Assembly (NCBI GenBank): GCA_022821545.1
Contig: JAJEDJ010000030.1
Coordinates: 1 to 64,000 of the forward strand
Direction of reading: 5' to 3'
DNA length: 64,000 nt
Origin: Caldilineaceae bacterium
Lineage (GTDB): Bacteria > Chloroflexota > Anaerolineae > Caldilineales > Caldilineaceae
In this document: positions 8,790-18,625 of the stretch, piece after piece
Layout of the letters: each line of letters starts with the position of its first letter
How positions within the stretch are numbered: position 1 is the stretch's first letter
Made by a program: the position numbers and the translations under genes
The notes under the pieces: generated by a model
Seen by the model: the letters and a program-made list of their open reading frames with translations, nothing else
Told to the model about the DNA's origin: nothing
Databases searched by the model: none

Positions 8790-9866
8790 CTACTCGCCTT
8801 CCGCTCCTCGCCCTACGCGTACCTCCCGGCCCTCTTCCTGGCTGCGGTAGATGCCATCCAGAATCTCCTGCACCTGCAGCGACTGCTCAGCCGGAACCGG
8901 CGACGGAGCGCCCTCCTGGACGGCCTTGGCAAACTCAACACATTCCAACGCGTGCGGCTCCATCTTGTCCTGGGTCAGTTGCAGAAATCGGTTTGAGAAC
9001 TGTTTGGTTTCGTAGTTCGTTTCGAGGATCTTCGTAGTGGGCCAGTGGCAGCCGCCTTCCGTGCCGTAGAGCCAGATCTGCGTGTCCTCGCCCGGCGTGT
9101 CATGATGAAGCAGCCAGCTGGTCTCCAGAACAAGCGTCGCGCCGTTGTCGAAGCGCACAAAAGCCGCCGCGAAATCCTCCACGTCCATGTCCTGGGGCAC
9201 TGGGGCCAGCTTCCACGCGCTGAATGCCCCCTCTCGCAGGGCCAGAGGCGCCTTGGCCACGCCGGAAACCGCCACCGGCTGGGGGTTGTCCATCAGCCAC
9301 AGGGTCAAGTCCAGGATGTGGACGCCGACGTCGATGGTCGGACCCCCGCCGCTGTGTTTCTTGTAGATGAAGCCGGGCCGGACCGGCAGCCAGCCCCGGC
9401 GCAGCATCCAGCTGCGGGCATGGTAAATTTCACCCAGCGTCCCCGTACTCACCTCCGCCTTCAGTGCCTGGGAGTCCCCTCTGAAGCGAAAATGCTGGGC
9501 TGTCATCAGCAACTTGCCGGCGCCGTCGCGCGCCTCGATCATCTGCCGTATCTCGCCAGGCGTCGGCGCCAGCGGCTTTTCGCAAAGCACGTGTTTGCCG
9601 GCGTTCAGCGCCGCGATCGCAATCGGGGCATGGTACCGGTTGGGCGTGCAAACATCGATGATGTCGATCTCCGGGTCCTTGAACAGCTCTGCCGGATCGC
9701 TCGCCAGCTTCTTGACGCCGTAGAGCGCGCCCCACCTTTCCAAGGCATCCGCAGAAATATCGCTTCCCGCGACGACCTCTGCATCCTCCGATGCGGTCCA
9801 CCCGGGCATATGCGCCCTGGCAATCCCGCCGACCCCCACCACACCTACTTTCAGAATCTTCGACAC
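8790..9866 (-). CDS. Gfo/Idh/MocA-family NAD(P)-dependent oxidoreductase
   Basis: A 358-residue dehydrogenase of the glucose-fructose oxidoreductase/inositol dehydrogenase family. The N-terminal Rossmann fold has GVVGVGGIARAHM. The family motif GKHVLCEKPLAPT carries the conserved EKP lysine. The C-terminal alpha/beta domain includes GGGPTIDVGVHILDLTLWL, whose D-x-G-x-H residues form the usual active site. The GTG start at 9866 follows AAAGGA at suitable spacing. Family members oxidise or reduce sugars, inositols or their derivatives; the substrate cannot be assigned here. It is divergent from the TPP-enzyme gene. Confidence 0.9.
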   Translation of the reverse strand: MSKILKVGVVGVGGIARAHMPGWTASEDAEVVAGSDISADALERWGALYGVKKLASDPAELFKDPEIDIIDVCTPNRYHAPIAIAALNAGKHVLCEKPLAPTPGEIRQMIEARDGAGKLLMTAQHFRFRGDSQALKAEVSTGTLGEIYHARSWMLRRGWLPVRPGFIYKKHSGGGPTIDVGVHILDLTLWLMDNPQPVAVSGVAKAPLALREGAFSAWKLAPVPQDMDVEDFAAAFVRFDNGATLVLETSWLLHHDTPGEDTQIWLYGTEGGCHWPTTKILETNYETKQFSNRFLQLTQDKMEPHALECVEFAKAVQEGAPSPVPAEQSLQVQEILDGIYRSQEEGREVRVGRGAEGE

Positions 9867-9933
9867 ACCTGAATCCTTTCAATCCTTGGCACCGGCTGCG
9901 CAGCAACCGGCAACTGTTCAACTGTCAGACATA

Positions 9934-9986
9934 AGGGGGTCGCGCCCCCTATGATCCGTAGCAATCCGAATGGCTCCCCGGATCAT
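9934..9986. promoter_or_regulatory. Two adjacent inverted repeats in a divergent promoter region
   Basis: The 260-base gap between divergently transcribed genes contains a hairpin AGGGGG-TCGCG-CCCCCT (9934-9950) immediately followed by an inverted repeat ATGATCCG (9951-9958) ... CGGATCAT (9979-9986). Neither arm is followed by a T-run, so an operator or mRNA-leader structure is more likely than a terminator. The remaining bases up to 10126 are AT-richer and show AGGAGA before the + strand gene. Confidence 0.45.
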
Positions 9987-10126
9987 AGCACGTATAGCCA
10001 GCGGACTCAATCGCCGCAGTCACTTACCACCGCGGATTGCAAAGATATCCAACTGATGCTATCAATATATCAAGTCCAAACAACACACTTGCCCCGCCAA
10101 CTGCGCGCCCATCAGGAGAACTCCCT

Positions 10127-11809
10127 ATGCCCAGCATGACCGGTGGTCGGTTCATCGCCGAGACGGTTCACGGATATGGAATCACCCACGTCTTCTTCAT
10201 GCCCTACATCGGCCCCAGGGCCTTGATGGAAATGGAAAAACTGGGGATCAAGCGCGTGCAGACCCACGGAGAAAAGGCCGCAGCTTACATGGCGGACGCC
10301 TACGCCCGCGTCAAACGCGCCCCAAGCCTCTGCATGGCCCAGGCCGTCGGCGCCGTCAATCTGGCGGCCGGCCTGCAAGACGCCTATCTGGCCTGCTCTC
10401 CTGTGGTCGCGCTGACGGGGAGGGAGCTACTCGTCAATCAGCAGCGCCACGCCTACCAGGAGGTCGATCACGTCAATCCCTTCTCGGCTGTATCGAAGTA
10501 CAGCGCCTATGTCTCGACCCCCGAACATCTGCCCGTCTACCTGCGCCAGGCATTCCGGGCCGCCACTGCAGGCACGCCCGGCCCCACCCACTTGGACCTG
10601 GAAGGCATCGCCGGCCAGGGCGTCGTGGAAGCGGAGGCCGACCTGGAAGTCATCGTTGAAGAGGCGTTTACCCGGTTGCCACCATTCCGGCCCGAGGCCG
10701 AACCGTCCGGTATCGACGCGGCCCTTCAGCTACTGGATAGCGCGGAACGCCCGGTCATCGTCGCCGGCGGCGGTGTCCTGGCCTCAGACGCCCGCGCCGA
10801 ACTCATCGAACTGGCGGAGAAGCTCTCGGTCCCAGTGGCCACGTCGCTGAACGCCAAAACGATGTTCCCGCCCGATCACGATCTGGCCGTAGGTGTCCCC
10901 GGCTCCTACTCCCGCGCCTGTTCAAATCAGACCCTGTGTGAAGCCGACCTCGTCTTCTTCATTGGCAGCCACACCGGCGGCCAGGTGACAAACGCCTATC
11001 AGATTCCTCCCCAGGGCACGCCCATCATCCAGCTTGACATAAATCCCGAAGAGATCGGCCGCAACTACCCCGTTCAGGTCGGCCTCCAGGGCGATGTCAA
11101 GAGCAGCCTGAGACGCATGATCGATCGCGCCGGCCCGCGCGAACGCCGCGCTGCCTGGGTGGGCCGCGTCCAGGAGTTGGTGCAGGAGTGGAAAGCGGGC
11201 GCGGCGCATCACGTCAACTCGGAAATCCTGCCGATGCGACCGGAACGCCTCTGCCGCGAACTGAGCGACTACCTGCCCTCCGATGCCATTCTCGTTTCCG
11301 ACACCGGCCACGCCGGAATCTGGACCGGGACGATGCTCGACCTGAAACATCCCGGCCAAAGCTTCATTCGCTGCTCCGGTTCGCTGGGCTGGGGCCTTCC
11401 CGCAGCCATGGGCGCCAAGTGCGCGCAGCCCGACCGCCCCGTCCTCTGTTTTACCGGCGATGGCGGCATCTGGTACCACATTGCCGAACTGGAAACCGCA
11501 GCGCGCTGCGGCATCAACACCGTAACCGTCGTCAACAACAATCACTCTCTCAACCAGGAACAGGGCGGGGTAGAACAGACCTACGGTGGCAGGACGGCAG
11601 GTTCGGACGAGCTCTGGCTCTTTGAAGACGCCGACTTTGCCAGGATTGCCGAGTCGTTCGGCGCTCTCGGCATTACCGTTAACGAGCCAGGCGAGCTTGC
11701 AGGCGCCCTCGATCGCGCCTTCGCTTGCGGCCGGCCAGCAGTTGTCGACGTGAAGACGCACTTGGAAGGCATTGCCCCGCGGGCCTGGATGCCGGCCGGC
11801 CAGCCATAG
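10127..11809 (+). CDS. Thiamine-pyrophosphate-dependent enzyme, acetolactate-synthase-like
   Basis: About 560 residues from ATG 10127, preceded by CAGGAGA. Three-domain TPP enzyme of the acetolactate synthase/benzoylformate decarboxylase group. The N-terminal PYR domain has the activating glutamate in THGEKAAAYMADAYAR. A central domain follows, and the C-terminal PP domain has the cofactor motif GDGG...NNN (GDGGIWYHIAELE and VVNNNHSL). Such enzymes decarboxylate 2-keto acids or condense them. No FAD-site feature specific to IlvB is evident and there is no small regulatory subunit gene beside it, so biosynthetic acetolactate synthase is unlikely. Substrate unknown. Confidence 0.85.
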   Translation: MPSMTGGRFIAETVHGYGITHVFFMPYIGPRALMEMEKLGIKRVQTHGEKAAAYMADAYARVKRAPSLCMAQAVGAVNLAAGLQDAYLACSPVVALTGRELLVNQQRHAYQEVDHVNPFSAVSKYSAYVSTPEHLPVYLRQAFRAATAGTPGPTHLDLEGIAGQGVVEAEADLEVIVEEAFTRLPPFRPEAEPSGIDAALQLLDSAERPVIVAGGGVLASDARAELIELAEKLSVPVATSLNAKTMFPPDHDLAVGVPGSYSRACSNQTLCEADLVFFIGSHTGGQVTNAYQIPPQGTPIIQLDINPEEIGRNYPVQVGLQGDVKSSLRRMIDRAGPRERRAAWVGRVQELVQEWKAGAAHHVNSEILPMRPERLCRELSDYLPSDAILVSDTGHAGIWTGTMLDLKHPGQSFIRCSGSLGWGLPAAMGAKCAQPDRPVLCFTGDGGIWYHIAELETAARCGINTVTVVNNNHSLNQEQGGVEQTYGGRTAGSDELWLFEDADFARIAESFGALGITVNEPGELAGALDRAFACGRPAVVDVKTHLEGIAPRAWMPAGQP

Positions 11810-12071
11810 ACTGTAGAATTCTGCTTTTTCCAACCAGGTCGGGGCTGCCTCTGACCGGCTCTTGCAGGGCGGCTGGAACGGGGCTTACAGTTTGCTCTCG
11901 CCATCGGCAATCTGCTAGAATGCCACAGGCTTGCGACAGTTCCCTTCGCTGCGGCGCGCAGCGAGAGGCGTCGCTCCTACATTGGAATCCGGGCAATGCC
12001 GGCCGCCGTCCGTGGGCCTGCCCGGGCAGGCCGGTTGCAACGAATCGACCTCAGAAACTGGAAGGCTTTGC

Positions 12072-12362
12072 ATGAAAGCGATGCTCTACCTGGACCAAAT
12101 AGCCGAGCCGGTGGCTGTGCTGGACGACGTGAAGATCGTAGAGTTCGGAAGCGACAATCACCCGGAAGGTGACCGCATCCGAATCTACTACCATACCAAC
12201 AACCTGAATGCCACCAGGACGATGGTCGAACTTCACCGGGATCGTAAGATGACGGTTGAACTGGAGGACGGCCGGTCGGCTCCGGCGCTGATCACGCACG
12301 CCAGTCTGGACGCCAAGGGGCAATTTGTCGGCGTTTTGAGAGTGCTCGGACCGCTGGCCTGA
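12072..12362 (+). CDS. Small conserved-looking protein of unknown function (96 aa)
   Basis: The ATG at 12072 begins MKAMLYLDQIAEPVAVLDDV, and the frame then stays protein-like to the stop. The longer reading from 11931 covers Arg/Ser-rich untypical sequence. It appears all-beta, with alternating hydrophobic residues, no membrane segment and no Cys pairs. I do not recognise the family. The 262 bases upstream show no gene. It could be a small regulatory or ligand-binding protein; function not assigned. Confidence 0.55.
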   Translation: MKAMLYLDQIAEPVAVLDDVKIVEFGSDNHPEGDRIRIYYHTNNLNATRTMVELHRDRKMTVELEDGRSAPALITHASLDAKGQFVGVLRVLGPLA

Positions 12363-12477
12363 GTTCGAAGTGTGCATCCAGTCCTCCCCGGCCCACCCAC
12401 GGCTCGATTCAACCCCTGGGAAAGTGCTCTAACCCGTCTGCTGTCGGTCCGAACGCTCGGCAACCGCCAACGATTTC

Positions 12478-14835
12478 ATGGCCGCTGAACAGCCGCTGCG
12501 CCCTGCACAACAGGAGATCCTCAAGTATGAGGGAGGCCGCCTCGGAATCAGCGCGGTGCCCGGCAGCGGCAAAACCTTCACGCTGAGCCGGCTCGCCGCC
12601 AAACTGGTGCATAGGCTGGCAGCCTCAGGCCCTGTAGATGATCGGGAAGTCCTGGTCGTCACATTTACGAACGCTGCGGCGGAGAATTTCCGAAACAGCA
12701 TCGGCCGCATCGTCGAGAGCCGTCGCCTGCTTCCCAGCGGCTTCCGCGTGGGAACAATTCACAGCCTGGCCCACGACATCGTGCGCGAGCGCCCCGGTCT
12801 GGTTGGCCTGGGTGAAGAGTTCGACATCATCGACGACCGCACGAGCCAGGAAATCAAGCGGCAGGCCGTCGACAACTACCTTCAGGCCAGTCCCGACTTT
12901 CTGGGCGGTTACATCAAGCCTGAAATCCTCCACAGTTCCCGCAACTTGGCGCGTCAGCTCAACCAGACTGCCCAGGAAGTCGCAGAAGCGGTTATTCGGC
13001 GCGTGAAGGAGCTGCGCGCCGATGCCGGCGCACTGGAAAACCTCCTTCAGCGCCAGTCCGGCGCCTGGCCCCTACTCTCCTTCGGACTCCAGGTCTGCCG
13101 CGACTATCAGCGCGGGCTGAGCGTGCGCGGCGGCGTCGATTTTGACGACCTGATCCTGCTTGCGCTTCAAGCGCTCGAAACCGATGATAACCTCCTGGCG
13201 CGCCTCCAACGGCGCTGGCCCTTCGTCCTCGAAGACGAGGCCCAGGACAGCAGCGCCCTCCAGGAGCAGATGCTTTCACTCCTGACGGCCTCGCATGGAA
13301 ATTGGGTCCGGGTGGGGGACCCCAATCAGGCCATTAACACCACTTTCACCAGTGCCGATCCCCGCTTTCTCAGGCAATTCGTGGATCGCGAGACGGTGGT
13401 CAAGCTGCCGCTGCCCAACTCGGGCCGCAGCGCACTGCCGATCATCCGTCTTGCCAACGGTCTGATCGACTGGAGCGCTGAAGAGCATCCGCTGCTTCCG
13501 CCCGGCAAAGCGCTTTCGCCCCCGCACATTCAGCCCACCGGGGAAGACGACCCGCAGCGCAATCCGCAGCCGGGGAATCCGGCCGTCTACTTCTATGACC
13601 GTCCGCTTGCGCCCGTCGATGAAGTCCGCATCCTGATCACCAGTCTGCAGCGCTGGCTGCCAAAGCACCCCGCGAAGACGGTCGCCGTGCTCGTCCCGGA
13701 CAACCGGCGCGGCGCAGAGTTCAGCAGGGCTTTCGAAGAGGCCTCTCTCCCATTTGACGATTCGCTTCTCCGTTCCACCAGCACAACTCGTATTGCCGTA
13801 GACGCGCTCGTGAAAGCCATGCGGTACATCAGCCAGCCTGCCTACCCCTCCCATCTGCGTCTGCTTTGGAACGAGGTCTGGTGGGCGCGGCGGAGCTGCC
13901 TGTACAGTCCTGCAGAGACAGACGTGGAGTCAGCCCCGGTTGACACTGGGGAGGGACGTCCATCCTGGCTCCCGGACCAGTCCGATTCCGGCGAGAATAC
14001 GGAGGAAAGTGATCTGCCTCGTCCAGTATTTCTATTTGGCAAGGCGCTCGGCCAACTGCGGCTGCCGGAACGTTTCATCTTCCCTGCCGCGGGCGACGAC
14101 TGGATGCAGGAACTGGGCTGGCTCGACGATTATGATGGCTTTCGGCCCATCGTCCACCGGTTCCGGCGGGACCTGAGACGCTGGTGTTCAGCCGCAGTTC
14201 TGCCTGTTGACGAACTGGTCCTGACTCTGGGCCAGGATCTGTTCACAGAAGCGCCTGAACGCGCTCTGGCGCACAGCGCCGCCATCCTGCTGGCAAATCG
14301 GGCCAGGGAGCGGCCCGGCCTGCGCCTACTCGAGTTGACGAAAGAGCTGGAAGAGACCGCCGTCAACAAGCGCCGACTGCTGGGGTTCACCGAGGAAACG
14401 CGCGGCTTCGAACCACCCGCAGGCAAGGTGACTATCGCAACGATGCACTCAGCCAAGGGACTTGAATGGGATCGAGTCCATCTGGCCTCCGTCAGCAACT
14501 ACAGCTTCCCGGGCGGCGGCGACGACGAGTACTACCGGGGGGAGCCGAAATACATTCGCGACAGCCTCAATCTGACCGAGGAAGCCCTGGAGCAGACAAG
14601 GCAGCTTCACATGGGGACGCTCGACGAATATGTCCATGGCGAGGCAACTCGTGAGGCCCGCCGGGAATTTGCCGCCGAGCGCCTTCGCCTTCTCTATGTC
14701 GGAATCACCCGCGCCCGCCGGGAACTGGTCCTGACATATAATACCGGCAGGTTTCATGACACGCGGCCAAATGAGCCGGCGCTTGCCTTTACGGCGCTAA
14801 GCCAGGCCTGGCGAAACGGCCAAAGCCGCAGCTGA
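12478..14835 (+). CDS. UvrD/PcrA/Rep-type superfamily 1 DNA helicase
   Basis: A 785-residue SF1A 3'-5' DNA helicase. Motifs in order: Q-type motif (LRPAQQEIL), Walker A GSGKTFTLSRLA at ~25, motif Ia VVTFTNAAAENF, motif II VLEDEAQD, motif III VGDPNQAIN, motif V TIATMHSAKGLEWDRV and motif VI RLLYVGITRARREL. The 2B region is shorter and more divergent than in UvrD. The acidic insert around residues 480-510 (PVDTGEG... SGENTEESDLP) is unusual. No nuclease motif is visible at the C-terminus. It is followed after 40 bases by the O-antigen ligase gene but is functionally unrelated to it. Confidence 0.9.
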   Translation: MAAEQPLRPAQQEILKYEGGRLGISAVPGSGKTFTLSRLAAKLVHRLAASGPVDDREVLVVTFTNAAAENFRNSIGRIVESRRLLPSGFRVGTIHSLAHDIVRERPGLVGLGEEFDIIDDRTSQEIKRQAVDNYLQASPDFLGGYIKPEILHSSRNLARQLNQTAQEVAEAVIRRVKELRADAGALENLLQRQSGAWPLLSFGLQVCRDYQRGLSVRGGVDFDDLILLALQALETDDNLLARLQRRWPFVLEDEAQDSSALQEQMLSLLTASHGNWVRVGDPNQAINTTFTSADPRFLRQFVDRETVVKLPLPNSGRSALPIIRLANGLIDWSAEEHPLLPPGKALSPPHIQPTGEDDPQRNPQPGNPAVYFYDRPLAPVDEVRILITSLQRWLPKHPAKTVAVLVPDNRRGAEFSRAFEEASLPFDDSLLRSTSTTRIAVDALVKAMRYISQPAYPSHLRLLWNEVWWARRSCLYSPAETDVESAPVDTGEGRPSWLPDQSDSGENTEESDLPRPVFLFGKALGQLRLPERFIFPAAGDDWMQELGWLDDYDGFRPIVHRFRRDLRRWCSAAVLPVDELVLTLGQDLFTEAPERALAHSAAILLANRARERPGLRLLELTKELEETAVNKRRLLGFTEETRGFEPPAGKVTIATMHSAKGLEWDRVHLASVSNYSFPGGGDDEYYRGEPKYIRDSLNLTEEALEQTRQLHMGTLDEYVHGEATREARREFAAERLRLLYVGITRARRELVLTYNTGRFHDTRPNEPALAFTALSQAWRNGQSRS

Positions 14836-14875
14836 AGAGAAAGACCGGCTCTTCGAGCAACCTCCTGAACCTCAG

Positions 14876-17800
14876 ATGCGACACACGAAGATTCAGCACT
14901 ACTGCGAATCCGTCATCGAGGCCGGCTGGCTCGCCGCCCTGATCGTCGCGCCGCTCTTCTTCAATACCTACTCCAGCCGCGTCTTTGAGCCGGACAAGAT
15001 CAGCCTCGTTCGTTCCATCTCCCTGGTCATGCTCCTGGCCTATCTTGTAAAGATTCTGGACGGCGGTCGAATATGGCTACCGCGTGGTGGAGGCGGTCCG
15101 GCGGGAGGCAATCAGACCCTTGCAGCCGGCGAAGGTTCACAACCCGGGTTCAAATGGAGGCCGGGCAGCCTCTGGAAACAGCCGCTCCTGCTGCCTTTCG
15201 TGCTGCTGGCGCTGTCGTACGCCATAAGCACTCTGTTGAGTATATCGCCCTCCGTAAGCTGGTGGGGCTCCTATCACCGGCTGCAGGGCGCCTACACCTT
15301 CGCCAGCTATCTGATCATCGCTCTACTCACGGCAGCCCACCTGCGGCAGCCCTCCCAGCTGCGCCGGCTTCAGCATACAGTTGTCATCACCAGCCTTCCC
15401 ATCGCCGTCTACGGCGTGTTCCAACATTTCGGCAAGGATCCTCTCCCCTGGGCCCAGGATGTGACCGGCCGCGTTACCGCCAACGCGGGGAATCCAATCT
15501 TTCTCGCCGCGCATCTGATTATGGCCTTCTTTCTGACGCTCGAACGCGCGGTCTCCTGTTTCGGTTTCCTGTTAACCGGCGGGCCGCGGCCGGGCGGCGA
15601 TACTACGCCTGGTTCTGCACCCGGTACTGTGCCCGGTTCTGCGCCCGGTTCTGCGCCCGAAGACGAACAGACGGCCCCCACCCCCGACTACAGCTGGGCC
15701 GGCGTCCTGGCTGGCGGCGCCTATCTGTTTGTACTCGTCATTCAGCTGCTCGCCATCTTCTGGTCGCAGAGCCGCGGCCCCTGGCTCGGCCTCGCCAGCG
15801 GCATGTACATCTTTGTGCTGCTCCTCCTGACCACCATGCGTCCCCGCAACTACCGCGCCTGGACGGCCGCCTGGGCAGGGCTCGGCCTGGTCGGGCTCGT
15901 TCTGCTCATCGTCCTGAATACCACCTCGATTGGCCGCTCTTTGCGACAGGTCCCGAACTGGGGACGCCTGACGACGATGCTGGATAGCGCGACCGGCACG
16001 GGGCGGGTCCGCGTATTGATCTGGGAGGGAACCGCAGAACTGGTCTTCCCCCACGAGCCGCTGACCTATCCCGAAGGAGATGACGACCCCGTAAATCTCA
16101 TCCGTCCCCTGATCGGCTACGGTCCGGAGACACTCTGGATGGCGTTCAATCGCTTCTATCCGCCGGAACTGGCCCAATTGGAGTCCCGCAACGCCAGCCC
16201 CGACCGCGCGCACAACGAAACCTGGGACAGCCTGGCCATGACCGGCGTTCTTGGCTTTCTGGCCAATTCACTCCTTTTCCTGTCCATCTTCTTCTGGGCT
16301 ATGCGCTGGCTTGGGCTGGTCCGTACACGCCGGGACGCCATTCTATTCTTTTCCATGCTTGCAGGCGGGGGTATCCTCCTTAGCGCCCTGTTCCAACTGC
16401 GCGGCGTCAGCGTCGGATTTCTAGGTGTAAACTGGCCGACCGGAATGATACTGGGGCTGATCGCGTATGTCACCGTTGCCGTCTTCCTGCAACAGAAAAG
16501 CTCAGCCGGGGTCGAGCAGCGCCCGCGCCAGCTTCTCCTGGTCGCCTCCCTGTCGGCAATCATCGCCCACTATGTCGAGATTCATCTTGGAATCGCCGTC
16601 GCAGCCACCCGCATCTATTTCTGGACTACTGTGGCTCTGCTGCTGGCCGTGGGAATGAACTGGCTCCTCCCGGAAACCTTCGCCCCCAACCAGCTCTCTG
16701 CAGGCCAGGCGCCGCCGCAAGGCGGGGAAGACCGGAGCGCACGGAACAGGCCGGCCGCCGCGCGAGGAAGGGCCGCGCGCGGCCGTCGCCAGGCTCGGTC
16801 ATCCAGCAGAGGTTGGAACATCCATCTGCCGGCTACAGTTCTGCCTGACCTTCTGGTCATGCTGACTATTGTCTTTCTCTTTACCATCAATTACCAGGGA
16901 ATTTCGAACACCCTCGCCGTCCTGTTCGCTGGTCTGGGCGCGGCCCCTCAGGACCGGGCCGGGGTCGCGTCGACAGACATACTGTGGCTGGTATTTTTCA
17001 CCTGGTTTATCGCAACCGGCTTAGGCACGGCCACCGCTTTGCTGCGCCGTCACGGCCTGGGCGCCGGGAAGCAAGCAGGGAAGCAGGCTGCAATCGGAAG
17101 CCGGGGCAAGGAGGAAGCGTCCCGCAGCAGGGATTCAGAGCCGGCCCTCGCCTCGGTTCGTACAACCCTTCTCTATGGCCTGGTCCTCTTCGCAGGCTGG
17201 CTGCTCTATGGCGTCATACACGCCGCCCGGCTGCTTCCCGGCGCAAGGACGGGCACCGTCGCTGAGCAACTGGAACAGATTGCAGGCCACTATAGCCTGT
17301 ACACCTGGATCGTGGTTCTCTGGTGTCTGCTTGCCGGTCTGTTTCTGTCGCGGCGCGAAGTGGTGGATGCGCGCCGTGCGTGGTTGGGGCGCGGCCTGGC
17401 TACTGCAGGCGCAGGGGTCCTCATGTCTGCCGCCGTCTTCTACATTATCGCGAACATAAACATCGCACAGGTGCGGGCCGACGTCTTTTACAAACAGGGC
17501 CAGAACTTCGATTCCGCAGGGGCTTGGGTCGAGAGCTCCGACCTCTACCGCCGCGCGCTTGCAGTCCGACCGTCAGAGGATTACTATATGCTCTTTTTGG
17601 GTCGCAGCCTCCTCGAAAGAGCGGCGTACGCGCCGAAAGAAGGCTCGCTATCATTCCCGTCCGACCCGACCCTGCAGCAGGTTCTCGAATTGAACGCAGA
17701 GGAGATTGCGCTCTTGGGGCGGGACGATCTCCTTTCCGCGTCCGAGGCCGTACTTTTCCGCGCACAGGAAGCAAATCCGCTGAACACGGATCACACTTCT

Positions 17801-18595
17801 AACCTGGCCCGTCTTTACAGTCACTGGGCAATTCTCACCGATGATCCGCTAGCGCAATTGCCGGCGCTGGAAAAGAGCTTGCGCCACTACGACGCCGCGC
17901 TCTCACTCAGTCCCAATGCAGCCCATCTGTGGAATGAGAAAGGGCAAGTCCTGGTCTCCATGGACCGTGAGGAAGAGGCGGAGATGTCACTATTGCACAG
18001 TCTTTCGCTTGACGACCGGTTCGAAAATACCTATGCTCAGCTGATCGAGTTGTACACCCGGACGGACGAGTCGGATAAGCTCTCCCGTCTCTTGGAAAGC
18101 GGCCTGGAAATACTTCCTCATAGCCTGGCTTTGCTCACACACAGAGGGGCGGCCCAGTCCCGCGCCGGAGACCTGGAGGGCGCGCTGGCAACCATGTCGC
18201 TGGCTTTTGAGAAACACCCCACCGACCTCAATGCCGCCCGCAATCTGGTCGTCCTTTCCCGCCTGCTGGACCGCCCTGAAGAGGCGGCCCGGTGGGCCGA
18301 ACGCGCCATCGCCCTGATAGAGAGCGGCCATGAAGAAACGGATAAGATCATCGCCGCGTACAGCGTGATTGCGGAGTTGAACGTGGAGAATGGGCGGTTG
18401 CTGGAGGCAGCCGGTATCCTGCATCGCCTCATGGAACTGGCGCCGCACGACTATCGTTTTCCGTTTCAGCTGGCCCAGGTGCATACTGAGTTGGGCAACA
18501 GCCAGCAGGCTCGCCTGTTCGGAGAGTCAGCTCTCGCCCTCGCCCCGGACAGAGAGAAGCCCGCAATCCAATCTTTTGTCGATTCTCTTGAGTGA
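14876..18595 (+). CDS. O-antigen ligase/Wzy-like membrane protein fused to C-terminal TPR domain
   Basis: A 1239-residue fusion. The N-terminal two-thirds has many hydrophobic helices. It includes a Wzy_C-like core with LAIFWSQSRGPWLGLASGM and the downstream AHNETWDSLAMTGVLGFLAN region that carries the conserved His-Asn of O-antigen ligases/polymerases. A further group of TM helices lies at ~640-870, and TPR repeats fill ~870-1239 (NAAHLWNEKGQVLVSMDREE and similar). Predicted role: transfer or polymerisation of a surface polysaccharide or glycan, with the TPRs as a protein-interaction arm. The next gene is a WecA-like initiator of glycan synthesis. Low-complexity stretches (Gly/Ser/Ala/Pro and Arg/Ala/Gly) interrupt the membrane part. 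Confidence 0.8.
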   Translation: MRHTKIQHYCESVIEAGWLAALIVAPLFFNTYSSRVFEPDKISLVRSISLVMLLAYLVKILDGGRIWLPRGGGGPAGGNQTLAAGEGSQPGFKWRPGSLWKQPLLLPFVLLALSYAISTLLSISPSVSWWGSYHRLQGAYTFASYLIIALLTAAHLRQPSQLRRLQHTVVITSLPIAVYGVFQHFGKDPLPWAQDVTGRVTANAGNPIFLAAHLIMAFFLTLERAVSCFGFLLTGGPRPGGDTTPGSAPGTVPGSAPGSAPEDEQTAPTPDYSWAGVLAGGAYLFVLVIQLLAIFWSQSRGPWLGLASGMYIFVLLLLTTMRPRNYRAWTAAWAGLGLVGLVLLIVLNTTSIGRSLRQVPNWGRLTTMLDSATGTGRVRVLIWEGTAELVFPHEPLTYPEGDDDPVNLIRPLIGYGPETLWMAFNRFYPPELAQLESRNASPDRAHNETWDSLAMTGVLGFLANSLLFLSIFFWAMRWLGLVRTRRDAILFFSMLAGGGILLSALFQLRGVSVGFLGVNWPTGMILGLIAYVTVAVFLQQKSSAGVEQRPRQLLLVASLSAIIAHYVEIHLGIAVAATRIYFWTTVALLLAVGMNWLLPETFAPNQLSAGQAPPQGGEDRSARNRPAAARGRAARGRRQARSSSRGWNIHLPATVLPDLLVMLTIVFLFTINYQGISNTLAVLFAGLGAAPQDRAGVASTDILWLVFFTWFIATGLGTATALLRRHGLGAGKQAGKQAAIGSRGKEEASRSRDSEPALASVRTTLLYGLVLFAGWLLYGVIHAARLLPGARTGTVAEQLEQIAGHYSLYTWIVVLWCLLAGLFLSRREVVDARRAWLGRGLATAGAGVLMSAAVFYIIANINIAQVRADVFYKQGQNFDSAGAWVESSDLYRRALAVRPSEDYYMLFLGRSLLERAAYAPKEGSLSFPSDPTLQQVLELNAEEIALLGRDDLLSASEAVLFRAQEANPLNTDHTSNLARLYSHWAILTDDPLAQLPALEKSLRHYDAALSLSPNAAHLWNEKGQVLVSMDREEEAEMSLLHSLSLDDRFENTYAQLIELYTRTDESDKLSRLLESGLEILPHSLALLTHRGAAQSRAGDLEGALATMSLAFEKHPTDLNAARNLVVLSRLLDRPEEAARWAERAIALIESGHEETDKIIAAYSVIAELNVENGRLLEAAGILHRLMELAPHDYRFPFQLAQVHTELGNSQQARLFGESALALAPDREKPAIQSFVDSLE
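15610..15657 (+). repeat. Four in-frame 12-bp tandem repeats inside the O-antigen ligase gene
   Basis: Four consecutive 12-base units related to CGGTTCTGCGCC encode a GSAP-type peptide repeat in a loop of the membrane protein. Being a multiple of three, copy-number changes would alter loop length without breaking the frame. Confidence 0.75.
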
Positions 18596-18625
18596 ACCGC
18601 TTTGAAGCCGGTCCCTGGTGAGTGA

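Noticed and set aside
10127-11809. Biosynthetic acetolactate synthase large subunit (ilvB)
   Set aside because: No small-subunit gene or ilv operon beside it, and the IlvB-type activator block HEQGA is HGEKA here; a more general TPP-enzyme call is safer.
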